This document shows positions 1 to 9,296 of a DNA stretch of 64,000 bases, in pieces; the stretch's first letter is position 1; the number at the start of each line of letters is the position of its first letter. Below the pieces are notes generated by a model. The model did no database searches and was not told the origin of the DNA. It saw only the letters and a program-made list of their open reading frames with translations. Made by a program: the position numbers and the translations under genes. Source of the stretch: Staphylococcus simulans (lineage in GTDB: Bacteria > Bacillota > Bacilli > Staphylococcales > Staphylococcaceae); assembly GCF_002994445.1 (NCBI RefSeq), contig NZ_MRZJ01000005.1, positions 62,001 through 126,000 on the forward strand, in the 5' to 3' direction.

Positions 1-1520
1 ACATATTCACCAAATAAACCTTCAGGCATAAGCGGAGTTCTATTTCCTGAATGAATAATCACTAACTTTTCCTTAGCACGCGTTACACCGACATAATATT
101 GAGCAATATATGCCTCTAAAATTTCATCGTCTATATCTTCTAAGTTCCAATCATCTTTATCAATTTCCAGTTCTTTATTGTCATTCATAATACTTTCAAT
201 AAATATAGATTCGCTTAAAAATGGCATAATGACAATGTCAAACTCCAGACCTTTTATTTCTCGATATGTTCCATAGAATAATTTACTTATTTCAAATTTA
301 TTTTTATCTTTAACACTCACTACATTTAGCCCATGATGTTTCATATAGCCTGTAAATTCTTGTGCTTTGATTGTTGGTAAAATGACACAAACACTTCTAT
401 CCGTCTGCTGAATGGTATTGCTTGAAAGAAACTGATACATCATTGTTAGTTCGTCGCTTTCGTTGTCGTACTTCATAATTTTAGGTTTAGGTCCTTCTCC
501 AACACCTAGTTTAGCCTCTGCATAGAACTCATTACTTTTGTCAAAATACTTAGATTGAGATAGTTTCAATGCAAACTCACTAATTGGCTTACTATTTCGA
601 TAATTTTGATTGAGCTGATACTTTTTATAACTCCTCATATCTATACCTAAAGACTTATAAGAGATCCTTTTTCCGAATACACCTTGATTAATATCTCCCA
701 ATAGAACCATTGCTCCTGTGCTATCACTTAATACATTAACTGTTTTCAACATATCTGAAGTAAAATCTTGAAACTCATCCACTAATATATACTTATAACT
801 CGTAAGTGTTTCAATATTAGGTTCATCTTTGAGCTTTTCAATAATTTTACAAATTATCGATCCAATATCTTCAAAATCAAAATGACGATTTTCCTCTTTC
901 CTTATCTCTAAATACGCTTCATATACTTCATAAAAATATTTGCGTTTAGATCGCTCTACACGTGTCCCTCTTCTGCCAATGCGTTCCATTTCTTCATACA
1001 TATCATATGAATCCACTGACATTTGTTGTAGCCAAATTACTTCATCAATAAATGTTTGTAATGGGCGATTAAACGTACTTTCATCTTCATCACTATATTT
1101 TTCTTTAACTTTTTCTAATGCTGCTTTAATTTGTACATTCCTATTACTATTGTAAGGTATCAATTTTTTTGAACCTATGTATTTGTTCAATTCATAATAT
1201 CTGTCAGAGTAATTTGCAACTAATTTCTGTAATACTTCTCTCATAAATTTATGATAGGTCATTATTGTCAAATTCTGAGGTAGCCCATCTCCCCATTGTT
1301 CTGCTAAGTATTTTAGTTTACGATTCATATCATCGTTAACTGCTCTATTAAAAGTTAACAATACTATGCTTTCTGTTGGATACTTTTTAGAGAGCCAATA
1401 AATACGATAAATAGCTAATAATGATTTACCACATCCAGCACTACCAGTAATTACCATGTTTTGATTATCTGGTACATATAGAATTTCAGTTTGATGTCCA
1501 ATTAGCTTCGGTATTGACAC
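1..1520 (-). CDS. UvrD/Rep-like superfamily 1 DNA helicase, C-terminus cut by window edge
   Basis: An ATP-driven 3'-5' DNA helicase by family. The frame is open for 506 codons from a GTG at 1520 preceded by GGGGAGGAG; the ATG just upstream hits a stop after five codons, so GTG is the start. Helicase motifs appear in order: Walker A GSAGCGKS (residues 26-33), LLTFNRAV, motif II DEFQD, motif III LLGDINQ, motif IV QNYRNS, motif V EIKGLEFDIVIMP and motif VI YVGVTRAKEKL. Motif VI falls shortly before the window edge, so little of the helicase core is missing; an extra C-terminal domain cannot be excluded. It is divergent from a NERD-domain gene 146 bp away, which suggests a two-gene nucleic-acid-processing or defence unit (inference). 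It is shorter than PcrA and lacks long 1B/2B insertions, so it is not the housekeeping PcrA. Confidence 0.88.
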   Translation of the reverse strand, partial: MSIPKLIGHQTEILYVPDNQNMVITGSAGCGKSLLAIYRIYWLSKKYPTESIVLLTFNRAVNDDMNRKLKYLAEQWGDGLPQNLTIMTYHKFMREVLQKLVANYSDRYYELNKYIGSKKLIPYNSNRNVQIKAALEKVKEKYSDEDESTFNRPLQTFIDEVIWLQQMSVDSYDMYEEMERIGRRGTRVERSKRKYFYEVYEAYLEIRKEENRHFDFEDIGSIICKIIEKLKDEPNIETLTSYKYILVDEFQDFTSDMLKTVNVLSDSTGAMVLLGDINQGVFGKRISYKSLGIDMRSYKKYQLNQNYRNSKPISEFALKLSQSKYFDKSNEFYAEAKLGVGEGPKPKIMKYDNESDELTMMYQFLSSNTIQQTDRSVCVILPTIKAQEFTGYMKHHGLNVVSVKDKNKFEISKLFYGTYREIKGLEFDIVIMPFLSESIFIESIMNDNKELEIDKDDWNLEDIDDEILEAYIAQYYVGVTRAKEKLVIIHSGNRTPLMPEGLFGEY

Positions 1521-1666
1521 TTTAACTCCTCCCCTTCATAATAGCTTTGAACTAAATCGGATGGTCAAATAATTGTATGCAACCCCTATTGTATCATTGT
1601 ACTTTTGTAATTAAACACTATTGCAAAAAACTTTTTCTATAATACTATTAACTACGGAGGGAGTAC

Positions 1667-2398
1667 ATGTCTATGCACAACAATTCATTAGAATCACTCC
1701 AGCAGCAAAACACACAGCTAAATAAAAAAGTGAAAAAACTAGAGCACTTGTTACAGTCATCACTCAATATTGGAGAGCAAATAACAAGTAATCATCTGCA
1801 AAAGTTATTTCTTAATTTGAAAGAAGAAAAGCTTATAAAAAACTATGCAATATATAATAATATTATTGTTGAAAACAAAGAAGAAATTCATCAAGTAGAT
1901 CACTTTGTCATCTGTGATCATGGTTTCTTTGCAATAGAAACCAAACATTGGAAAGGCGATATTTACTTTAACTTCCACAAAGATAATTTAAAAGACTATA
2001 ATCTTGATGGTTTGAAAAAATACTTATTCACTGACAACGATGATAGTTATATGACCTTTATACTTTGTAATGAAAACAATCAATTTCAATTCAAAAAATA
2101 TGGACATCCCTTCCAACAAGTAATGAAATCTACAACATTTTGCCAAAGTGTACTAAAAACTGACTTCATCGAAAACATAATTTATTTTAACCATAGAGGA
2201 GAAGGTGAACTATTCGTCGGCAATGCTTATAAGTACGTTGAAACACCTTCATCAGAACAAGAATTAAGCGCGATAATCCGAAAGAAAATCCAAAGAAACA
2301 AGTCACGTAAAAATATGGACAGTGCCACAATTATGTCCCATTGTGAGACCTTGAATAAATTTGCTAATAACGATGCAACAATTATTAATATCCACTAA
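1667..2398 (+). CDS. NERD-domain (nuclease-related) protein with N-terminal coiled coil
   Basis: The ATG follows CGGAGGGAG at good spacing. Residues 5-35 (SLESLQQQNTQLNKKVKKLE and on) look like a short coiled coil. Residues about 40-170 carry the NERD core: a basic-helical start, then the hydrophobic strands VDHFVICDHGFFAIETKHWKG, in which D, E and the K of ETK correspond to the endonuclease-fold catalytic residues (D-(D/E)XK type). The C-terminus (about residues 205-243) is lysine and arginine rich. The family is tied to DNA processing but no biochemical role is fixed. The divergent neighbour is an SF1 helicase; NERD and helicase domains are often found fused or paired, so joint action on DNA is plausible. 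Function is inferred only from the fold. Confidence 0.8.
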   Translation: MSMHNNSLESLQQQNTQLNKKVKKLEHLLQSSLNIGEQITSNHLQKLFLNLKEEKLIKNYAIYNNIIVENKEEIHQVDHFVICDHGFFAIETKHWKGDIYFNFHKDNLKDYNLDGLKKYLFTDNDDSYMTFILCNENNQFQFKKYGHPFQQVMKSTTFCQSVLKTDFIENIIYFNHRGEGELFVGNAYKYVETPSSEQELSAIIRKKIQRNKSRKNMDSATIMSHCETLNKFANNDATIINIH

Positions 2399-2465
2399 CC
2401 CAATGTTCTACCAATACTAATCACATAAATGCAACTACCCCTTCTTTTTAATACAAACAAAGTTT

Positions 2466-2507
2466 GAAGTATCAATACCTACATTTCGGTAGCGATACTT
2501 CCTTTTT
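2466..2507 (+). terminator. Rho-independent terminator after the NERD gene
   Basis: GAAGTATC pairs with GATACTTC and, after small internal bulges, TACC with GGTA around an 8-nt loop; CTTTTT follows. Confidence 0.7.
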
Positions 2508-2538
2508 AATTTAGAGTACTATTTCAAAGTCAAAGGTA

Positions 2539-2583
2539 AGACTTCCGTTTGTCTGAAGTAAGAGTGACGGGTGTGTAAGAAGC
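2539..2583 (+). repeat. Short dispersed intergenic repeat, copy A
   Basis: AGACTTCCGTTTGTCTGAAG at 2539-2558 is found perfectly, inverted, at 26226-26245; weaker similarity continues for about 25 bases (a GGTGT block follows in both copies). It lies in the otherwise gene-free stretch 2399-2640 between convergent genes. Confidence 0.6.
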
Positions 2584-2640
2584 ATTGATTTGACAAGGCT
2601 TATGCTGTTTTTAATTTCCTAAGATCTTTTCATTCTTTTT

Positions 2641-3714
2641 TTATTTTCGGCTAAAGCTTTGTACGAAGTTAACGAGAATTGTTTTGTATGCTTCTATAGA
2701 TTGCAGTTCCACATACTCCCCTTCCCCATGCCAATCTGAACCAGAAGGTCCAAATTCTATTGCTGGTACATCATACTTTAAATAATAAGCCGCATCAGAA
2801 GTACCGTGCTGACCGAAAACTTTTGGTGAAGAATGGGTTGTTTCTTCGATACAACTTAACAATAGCTGCATAGGCTTGCTTTCAAGATCATTATCTACCG
2901 GCACAGCTTCATAGTGAATTTTTACGTTGGCATCTGTAATCTCTTTTATTTCTTCAAGTATCTCTGCACTGGATTGTTCTGGCAAATAGCGTATATCAAC
3001 ATTCATCTCACACTTTTGCGGTACTTTATTATAGGCATCACCGCCGAGTATTTTAGCAAGATTAATTGAAGGAGCATCATATAAGTCGCTCGAAACTTTT
3101 GCGAACGGCAGTTCTTTTATGGCTTCATATGTCTTAAAAGCTTTGATAATCGCATTGTCACCTTCCCAAGGCCTGCTGCCGTGTGCTGGTTTGCCTTCAA
3201 AGAACATATCCAATTGCAAAACACCTTTTGCTTTATAGCCTACACCTAATTGCGTAGGTTCACCGCAAATCGCAAAGTCGCCTAAATAAGCGTTATCAAC
3301 TAAATAAGAAGTACAGAAATTACCTCCAGTTTCTTCATCAGACACAATATGCAGCTGAACTGAAGTATTGCCTAAGTCTAATGTACTCAACTCAGTGATG
3401 GCTGCCATCATGGCAGAAAGACCACCTTTCATATCTGCAGTTCCGCGTCCATACATTTTGCCATCCTTTACTTCAGGCTGAAATTGATATGGTTCACCGC
3501 TCACCACATCCACATGTCCATTGAAAATTACCTTCTGTTCACCTTTACCTACTGTACATACCAGCATCTTATACCCTTCATTGATTAATATTTCAACTTC
3601 TAATCCTTTGCCTTTCAGCCATTGTTCGCAAAAATCTATTGTCTTATTCGCCATAGCTTGGTTCGCACTATTAAACTCTGCTAAAGCTTCTAATAGTTCA
3701 GTCGTTTGTGTCAT
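2641..3714 (-). CDS. M20 family metallopeptidase/deacylase (ArgE/DapE/CPG2-like)
   Basis: Zinc-dependent amidohydrolase that removes an acyl group from, or cleaves, a small peptide-like substrate in the cytoplasm. Metal-site motifs are intact: NGHVDVV near residue 66, GRGTADMKGG near 90, SDEETGG near 125 (the EE pair holds the general base and a ligand), GEP near 150 and a late HGTSDAAYY/H ligand near 305. The length of 357 residues suits the ArgE/DapE family. The family is promiscuous and the name succinyl-diaminopimelate desuccinylase is often given, but nothing here fixes the substrate and no dap or arg gene adjoins it. It lies downstream of the MFS gene, separated by a terminator, so it is probably its own unit. 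Confidence 0.8.
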   Translation of the reverse strand: MTQTTELLEALAEFNSANQAMANKTIDFCEQWLKGKGLEVEILINEGYKMLVCTVGKGEQKVIFNGHVDVVSGEPYQFQPEVKDGKMYGRGTADMKGGLSAMMAAITELSTLDLGNTSVQLHIVSDEETGGNFCTSYLVDNAYLGDFAICGEPTQLGVGYKAKGVLQLDMFFEGKPAHGSRPWEGDNAIIKAFKTYEAIKELPFAKVSSDLYDAPSINLAKILGGDAYNKVPQKCEMNVDIRYLPEQSSAEILEEIKEITDANVKIHYEAVPVDNDLESKPMQLLLSCIEETTHSSPKVFGQHGTSDAAYYLKYDVPAIEFGPSGSDWHGEGEYVELQSIEAYKTILVNFVQSFSRK

Positions 3715-3791
3715 ACTTGCCCCTCCTTACAGAAATGAATATTTACACTTTATTACTACCCCATATTTCTATGCGGTATATTCATTTCCGA

Positions 3792-3824
3792 TAAAAAACC
3801 ACCAACCCTGATAGGATCGGTGGT
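3792..3824 (-). terminator. Terminator after the MFS transporter gene
   Basis: On the minus strand ACCACC...CC pairs with GG...GGTGGT around TATCA and is followed by TTTTTTA. Confidence 0.75.
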
Positions 3825-3842
3825 GAGAAGTATATAGAATGC

Positions 3843-5231
3843 TTATCTGTTTTTTCCTTTTGGTATCGTCACAAAAGATGCAATAAATGCACTTAACATG
3901 ACTGCTGCACCTACCACAAAGGCTACGCCTGCCGCAAAAGCGGGTGTATGGTTAGGTTCCAGTGATGAGTACACTGTTGTGAGTATTGCGATACCAAATG
4001 CTGCGCCAAGCGTGGATGACATTTTGATAATACCAGATGCCACACCCACTTTTTCTGCAGGTACACTTGTTAAAGCTGTATCGAGTACCGGTGTTGCAAA
4101 GAAGCCAAGTCCTAAACCTATGAATAAGAAACCAATAACTGACACGATGATATATACAATATCTGGTAGGAATACAGTTGAAATTAATAAGATACCAATC
4201 GCAATCGAAATAGGTCCTGCCATCATAGGGAATCTTGGGCCTTTACGTTGTAAATAACGTTCTCCGATACGAATCATAGACAGACTTCCGATTAAGTAGG
4301 TAATTGTAACGAAACCTGCTTTTAAGCCTGAGAAGCCAAGCCCTGCTTGTGCATAGATATTAAAGAGCGCAAGTGATCCGATAACTGTGTTTAATAAGAA
4401 GTTCGCTGATACTGTCCCGATATACGTTTTATTTGAGAAGACACTAAAGTCGATAAACGGTTGATGCTTTTGTTTCTCAAAGAAGTAGAAGACAATCACT
4501 GAAATTACAAAGATTGCGTCTAGTGTTAATGTAATCGGGTTTAACCATCCCATTCTAGTCCCTTGTGTTGTTACGACGTTGATACTTAACATCATAATCA
4601 AGAAGATGGTAATGCCAACAACGTCGAACTTAATATTTTTAGCGCCGGGTTCTTTTGATTCAGGTACACCTCTAAACAAGTACAGTGCAACTAAAGATAG
4701 AATGATAGATAATACGAAGATCCATTTCCATCCGAAGAATGTCGCTACTAAACCAGCAAAGAACGATGCGATTCCAGTTCCGCCGTATGAACCGAATGAC
4801 CAGAAACTCAATGCTTTTTGGCGTTCCTCATCATGATAGAACTGGTTAATAATCGCGATGGTTGCCGGCATTAAGCATGCCGCAGACAACCCTTGCAAAA
4901 CACGACCAATAATTAAGAGTGCCGGGATACTTGAAATGATTACTGCGATGGATCCGACGATACTTAAGATAATCCCGATACGTGTCATTTTTACACGGCC
5001 CAGCTTATCTGCTAAGCCGCCAGCAACTACAATAAATATTCCTGTAAAGAGTGAAGTTAAGCTTACCGCAATATTCACTACGGTCATATCTATGTGATAA
5101 TCTTTTTGCACATGAGGCGCAATGTTTAGAAATGATTGTGCGAACAACCAATAAGTGAGGATGGATAATATAATCGCAACGATCAGCTGAGTTCCAGGTT
5201 TAAATGCTTGTTGTTCCTTTTTTGATGCCAT
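3843..5231 (-). CDS. MFS transporter, DHA2-like (about 14 membrane segments)
   Basis: Integral membrane permease of 462 residues. Segments start near residue 15; the loop 2-3 signature of the major facilitator family is visible as GGLADKLGRVKMTRIG (about 72-87), and the GxxxAxxG-type motif C region is seen near residue 150 (FGSYGGTGIASFFAG). The gene begins 17 nt after the stop of the flavin reductase gene with its own GGAGGATAC site, so the two are one operon. The association suggests it moves the reductase's electron-acceptor substrate or its reduced product (inference). Sequence alone would also fit a drug exporter of the LmrB/QacA type. Confidence 0.8.
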   Translation of the reverse strand: MASKKEQQAFKPGTQLIVAIILSILTYWLFAQSFLNIAPHVQKDYHIDMTVVNIAVSLTSLFTGIFIVVAGGLADKLGRVKMTRIGIILSIVGSIAVIISSIPALLIIGRVLQGLSAACLMPATIAIINQFYHDEERQKALSFWSFGSYGGTGIASFFAGLVATFFGWKWIFVLSIILSLVALYLFRGVPESKEPGAKNIKFDVVGITIFLIMMLSINVVTTQGTRMGWLNPITLTLDAIFVISVIVFYFFEKQKHQPFIDFSVFSNKTYIGTVSANFLLNTVIGSLALFNIYAQAGLGFSGLKAGFVTITYLIGSLSMIRIGERYLQRKGPRFPMMAGPISIAIGILLISTVFLPDIVYIIVSVIGFLFIGLGLGFFATPVLDTALTSVPAEKVGVASGIIKMSSTLGAAFGIAILTTVYSSLEPNHTPAFAAGVAFVVGAAVMLSAFIASFVTIPKGKNR

Positions 5232-5248
5232 TGTTGTATCCTCCTCGC

Positions 5249-8200
5249 CTAGTGGTTTTTAATAATACTTTGTCCTGCAATGCGTCCATAAGTGAAGATA
5301 TCCGCAAGTGCGTTGCCGCCTAAACGGTTACCGGCATGGATACCGCCTGCCACTTCACCAGCTGCGTATAAGCCTTTGATTGGTTGGTCATCGATATCAA
5401 TGACTTGTGCTGTCGTATCGATTTTCAAGCCGCCCATTGTGTGGTGAACCGCAGGTTTACGCGGTGTTGCATAGAACGGTGCACGTTCGATTTTAAGGTC
5501 AAAGGCATTCTTGCTGAAGTCATCATCATGTCCTTTATCTACGAATGCATTGTAACGTTCAATCGTTTGTACAAAGTGTTCTGGGTCCATATTCAATTGT
5601 TTCGCTAAATCTTCCAGCGTATCTGCTTTATAAAGTACTTTCTCTTCAATTTCTTTATCAATTTTATCTTGAGATGTGTTCATCGCAAGTTCTTTAATAT
5701 TTTCATCCGCAATGATATAGAACAGTCCGTCTTTTTGATCAAGTGCTGCTTTAGATAAAACATCACGGCTTTCAAACTCGTTGACGAAGCGATCGCCGTC
5801 TTTATTGATGAAGACGAAGTTTGAAGGTGTCACGATTAATCCTGTGAATAATGCGCCTGTTTTAGGGTCAGAAATCGGCATCATTTGAGAGAAGCCCATA
5901 CCGACTAAGTCAGCGCCGACTTGTACACCTAACTTAATACCGTCACCTGTAATAGCTGGAGAGTTTGTAGTTTTAATATCGTCAGGAATATTATCCCAAT
6001 ACGTATTGTATTGTTGAATCATTTGCGTATTCGCTCCGAAACCGCCTGCGGCGATAACAACACCATAACGTGTATGGATTTTCACTTTTGCTCCATTATG
6101 TTTCGTTGCTTCTACACCCACAATTTTGCCGTCTTCTTTAATCAGACGATCTGCTGTTGTTTCAGTCATAATTTGACCATGATTCTTACGTACAAAATCG
6201 CTTAATGATTCAATGAATTCTAAACCTTGGGCTTTCATTGGTTTATGGCCGCGTCGCCATAAAGCACCTACAGGCATGTCTACAATTGTTCTATCGAAAT
6301 GAACGCCTTTTTCTGTTAACCATTTCACTGATTCAAGAACATTGTCTGTTAATGTTTTAACTAAATCATATCGGCCTGTAATCACTTTACCGTTTCTATC
6401 TGCACGACGACCGCCTAAATAAGTTTGAATACGGTGTAGCTCGATAGAGTCGAACAAGTAATCTTGCCCTTCTTTTTGAGTTTCAAGATAATCCTTGATT
6501 TGTTGTTTCAACGTACGGAAATCTTCTAGATATTCTGCTTCAATATCATTTTCATCATGATTCATTAACGCTTCTAACGTTTCTTGTTCACCATGTAGTG
6601 ATGGGAATTGATTTTGCCATGATGGTTCTGGCGCGTTGACTTGTCCGCCGGTACGAATCGTATTACCGCCGATAGCTGCGAATTTCTCAAGCATAATAAC
6701 TTCTTTGCCTTGTTCTAATACTGAAGCCGCAGCACTTAATCCTGCACCGCCGGTACCGATGACTACAACATCTGTTGTTTCTTCAATTGTTTCGTCAGAC
6801 CATTCTACAACTGGTTTTGGACGTGCACGTAAGACATCAGGGTTTTCACCTGCTTGTTTAATCGCTTCAGCAACACCTTCAATTACACCTTCGCATGTTA
6901 CTGTCGCACCTGAAATCACATCTACGTTTAATGTTTGGCCGTTAATGATTTCATCTGGCAAACGTTCGAATGCCGGGTTTGCGATACCTTCAGACTCATT
7001 ACTGTCATCCACATCGATCGATAAGATTTTATCTTCAGAGAAGACTACTTTCATCGGCAAGTTCGCATTGTGACCTTTTGCGAAGACTTCATACGTACCT
7101 GGTTTGTATTTAACCTTTTTATTTTGAAGTGCTTTTAAGCGTTCATATTTACGTTGTTCTTCCTCTTTATCGACAATCATGAAGTCCATCACTTTCCATA
7201 ATGGAGATGGAATGTGTAATGTACGCTGATCATGAATATCCACAAAGTCTTCGATTTTTTCATTCTTCTCAACTTTTTCAGCCCAGTGCGGTTCTACTAA
7301 ATAAGCTTTACCTACACTTAATAAATCATAGCCCAGTGCTAATGCATCTTCCGCGTCTTCACGTTTTCCGATACTGCCGACACCCATGATTGGAATTTCA
7401 GCTAATGTTTCACTGCGTAATTTTAAATATTTAGAAATAAGCGGTTCTTTATCTGCTGTATCAACAATAGATGTACGTTTATAACTATTCGCAGAAATAT
7501 GGAAGTAATCCGGATGTGCTTCTGCCAATGTATTTAACAGATACATAGTATCGTCAAAGCGGATACCAGGTTCTTCTAATTCTTCAGGAGAGAAACGATA
7601 ACCGATAATAAAGTTTTCTGCATTATTTTCTTTCACTGCTTTTTGAACTTCTCTTAATACCGCCATAGGGAAGTGTGTACGTTTCTTTCTGCTTCCTCCC
7701 CACTCATCTGTTCTGCGGTTACTATGAGGTGAGAAGAATTGCTGCAAGAGGTAAGTGTTTGCACCATGGATTTCAACACCATCATAACCCGCTTCAATCG
7801 CTCTTCTTGTCGCTTCTCCAAATTGATGAATCATATCTTCTACTTGCAACGGTGTCATTTCACGCGGTACAGCCGCATTCGGACGAAGTGCCGCCACAGG
7901 ACTTGCAGAAATTGGAGTTGCTCCGCCGTTGATTTTAGGATCTGCCATACGTCCTGCATGATACAATTGCAAAATGGCTTTAGAACCTTTCTCATGAATT
8001 GCATCTGCTAAGCGTTTCAACCCAGGAATCTTTTCATCTGTATCAATACCGATTGCACCAGGGAAACCACGTCCGTTATCCATTACGAAACAACTCTCAA
8101 CAATAATTGCACCTACTTTTCCGGAACGATGTTGATAATAATCAACCATCTCAGCCGTTACCGATCCATCAAAGTAAGCAGATTGTATCGTCATGGGCGC

Positions 8201-8269
8201 CATTAAAATTCTATTATCCAACTCAGCTCCCGATGATAATTTAACCTTCTCAAATAAAGCCTTTGCCAT
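5249..8269 (-). CDS. Three-domain NADH-dependent flavin reductase: OYE-like + FMN-binding + fumarate/urocanate reductase-like
   Basis: A 1006-residue soluble fusion. Residues about 1-350 are an Old Yellow Enzyme-like FMN barrel (substrate-binding HGANTYLLQQF, then SPHSNRRTDEWGGS). Residues about 380-475 are an FMN_bind domain with the ApbE target motif DVISGAT, where Thr456 would carry covalent FMN. Residues about 498-1006 are an FAD_binding_2 fumarate-reductase fold (GTGGAG at 505-510, active-site-like SRD, HHTMGG and NRLGGNALAD). By analogy with NADH:fumarate and NADH:(hydroxy)cinnamate or acrylate reductases of the same layout, electrons pass NADH to FMN to FAD to an unsaturated acid. The residue aligning with His365 of flavocytochrome c3 is Met797 (SQMMP), a change seen in urocanate-reductase-like enzymes, so fumarate is not assured. 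No signal peptide: cytoplasmic. apbE lies 1 kb upstream; an MFS gene is co-transcribed. Confidence 0.85.
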   Translation of the reverse strand: MAKALFEKVKLSSGAELDNRILMAPMTIQSAYFDGSVTAEMVDYYQHRSGKVGAIIVESCFVMDNGRGFPGAIGIDTDEKIPGLKRLADAIHEKGSKAILQLYHAGRMADPKINGGATPISASPVAALRPNAAVPREMTPLQVEDMIHQFGEATRRAIEAGYDGVEIHGANTYLLQQFFSPHSNRRTDEWGGSRKKRTHFPMAVLREVQKAVKENNAENFIIGYRFSPEELEEPGIRFDDTMYLLNTLAEAHPDYFHISANSYKRTSIVDTADKEPLISKYLKLRSETLAEIPIMGVGSIGKREDAEDALALGYDLLSVGKAYLVEPHWAEKVEKNEKIEDFVDIHDQRTLHIPSPLWKVMDFMIVDKEEEQRKYERLKALQNKKVKYKPGTYEVFAKGHNANLPMKVVFSEDKILSIDVDDSNESEGIANPAFERLPDEIINGQTLNVDVISGATVTCEGVIEGVAEAIKQAGENPDVLRARPKPVVEWSDETIEETTDVVVIGTGGAGLSAAASVLEQGKEVIMLEKFAAIGGNTIRTGGQVNAPEPSWQNQFPSLHGEQETLEALMNHDENDIEAEYLEDFRTLKQQIKDYLETQKEGQDYLFDSIELHRIQTYLGGRRADRNGKVITGRYDLVKTLTDNVLESVKWLTEKGVHFDRTIVDMPVGALWRRGHKPMKAQGLEFIESLSDFVRKNHGQIMTETTADRLIKEDGKIVGVEATKHNGAKVKIHTRYGVVIAAGGFGANTQMIQQYNTYWDNIPDDIKTTNSPAITGDGIKLGVQVGADLVGMGFSQMMPISDPKTGALFTGLIVTPSNFVFINKDGDRFVNEFESRDVLSKAALDQKDGLFYIIADENIKELAMNTSQDKIDKEIEEKVLYKADTLEDLAKQLNMDPEHFVQTIERYNAFVDKGHDDDFSKNAFDLKIERAPFYATPRKPAVHHTMGGLKIDTTAQVIDIDDQPIKGLYAAGEVAGGIHAGNRLGGNALADIFTYGRIAGQSIIKNH

Positions 8270-8283
8270 GCCAACTTCTCCTT

Positions 8284-8301
8284 TTGTGAATTATTTCACA
8301 T
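8284..8301 (-). promoter_or_regulatory. Rex operator in the leader of the flavin reductase gene
   Basis: TTGTGAATTATTTCACAT matches the Rex consensus TTGTGAAWWWWTTCACAA at all but the last base. It ends 15 nt before the start codon at 8269, overlapping the region just upstream of the ribosome site, so NADH-sensing Rex would block expression when NAD+ is high (inference). A hairpin TTTCTCATA/TATGAGAAA lies upstream at 8317-8341. Confidence 0.75.
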
Positions 8302-8407
8302 GATACCCTAAAATTTTTTCTCATACATCGCATATGAGAAAGTTGTCCAATATCAAGTGATTCATTTTTTATTTTCGTAATTTTTCATTTCTTTTACTTT
8401 CACTGAG

Positions 8408-8444
8408 AGTATAACACAGAACACCTTTTGTGAAAACGCTAACA
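8408..8444 (-). promoter_or_regulatory. Promoter of the flavin reductase gene overlapped by a cre site
   Basis: On the minus strand a -10 TATACT (8408-8413) lies 17 nt from a -35-like TTTTCA (8431-8436). The -35 is inside TGAAAACGCTAACA (8431-8444, plus strand), a full match to the cre consensus TGNAANCGNTNNCA, so CcpA repression in rich carbon is likely. The remaining gene-free bases 8445-8660 hold nothing else recognised. Confidence 0.6.
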
Positions 8445-8675
8445 AACAAATAATCAAATAAATTTTACAATTCTATGAATTTATTCCATTCATCGTTTCA
8501 CCTCAATTTATACATGTAACTTTTCACACTTTAAATTTACTTTTGACTTACTCCTTATGCATCCAAACATCTATTCTAACCTTGTATTGAAAGTTGCTAA
8601 TTTAGCCTTACCTCTCATACCTACATTGCTTACAACCCATAAATAATAAAAGGATAAATAAGGAGGTGTTTTTAA

Positions 8676-9191
8676 GTAAAAGCAATCGTAGTAGGTAAAG
8701 ATCATCAACCCCAAGTTACTGAGAGAACATTACACCCTTTGAAATATGGAGAAGCCTTATTAAATATGGAATGTTAATGAAAGCCAATTAGAATTTGCGA
8801 AAAAATATGATGCTGATATCACATTAAACCCTAAAGAAGTGAACGTAGAAAAATATATCCAAGAACATGTTGGCGGTGCACATGCTGCTGTAGTTACAGC
8901 CGTAGCAAAATAAACTTTCAATTCAGCTGTTGAATCTGTACGTGCAGGCGGTACTGTCGTTGCTGTAGGTTTACCAACAGAATCTATGGACTTATCTATT
9001 CCTCGTTTAGTCTTAGACGGTATCCATGTCGTAGATTCTTTGAAGACTTAAAAGAAGCCTTCCAATTCGGTGCTGAAGGCTTAGTTGTTCCTAAAACACA
9101 AACACGTCCAATGGAAGATGTTCAAGATATTTTCAAAGAAATGGAAGAAGGTAAAATCAACGGTCGTATGGTCATTGATTTACGTCATTAA
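8676..9191 (+). pseudogene. Remnant of a zinc-type alcohol dehydrogenase (AdhA-like)
   Basis: An AGGAGG site at 8661 precedes a reading frame with no start codon. It opens with KAIVVGKDHQPQVTERTLHP..GEALLNMEC, which resembles the first 30 residues of AdhA-type alcohol dehydrogenases, and then stops. After a junction that skips roughly the catalytic domain and the GxGGxG region, the end of the coenzyme domain is readable (FAKKYDADITLNPKEVN, then [13 protein letters not shown] and [12 protein letters not shown]) and the C-terminus [20 protein letters not shown] with a stop at 9191. There are further in-frame stops (after VTAVAK and DSLKT) and at least one frameshift. The decay is by an internal deletion of about 120-150 codons plus point lesions. 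No activity is expected. Confidence 0.85.
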
Positions 9192-9214
9192 TCTATAACA
9201 CAATAGTTAAAGTT

Positions 9215-9257
9215 AATAGCAGGCAAACACGTATCTTTTTCGTGTTTGCCTGCTATT
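9215..9257. terminator. Strong hairpin between the adh remnant and apbE
   Basis: A perfect 17-bp stem begins AATAGCAGGCAAACACG and closes at 9241-9257, around TATCTTTTT. The genes converge here, so it can serve both, although no long U run follows the stem. Confidence 0.7.
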
Positions 9258-9296
9258 TATAAGTATGAGACTTCTCAATACCAGCTGCTTAGTTAT

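Noticed and set aside
1621..1643. TTGCAA...TATAAT as promoter of the NERD gene
   Set aside because: The spacer is only 11 nt; the -10 TATAAT may be real but no suitable -35 was found.
6636..7073. 145-codon plus-strand frame opposite the flavin reductase
   Set aside because: Antisense shadow of a codon-biased long gene, no start signals.
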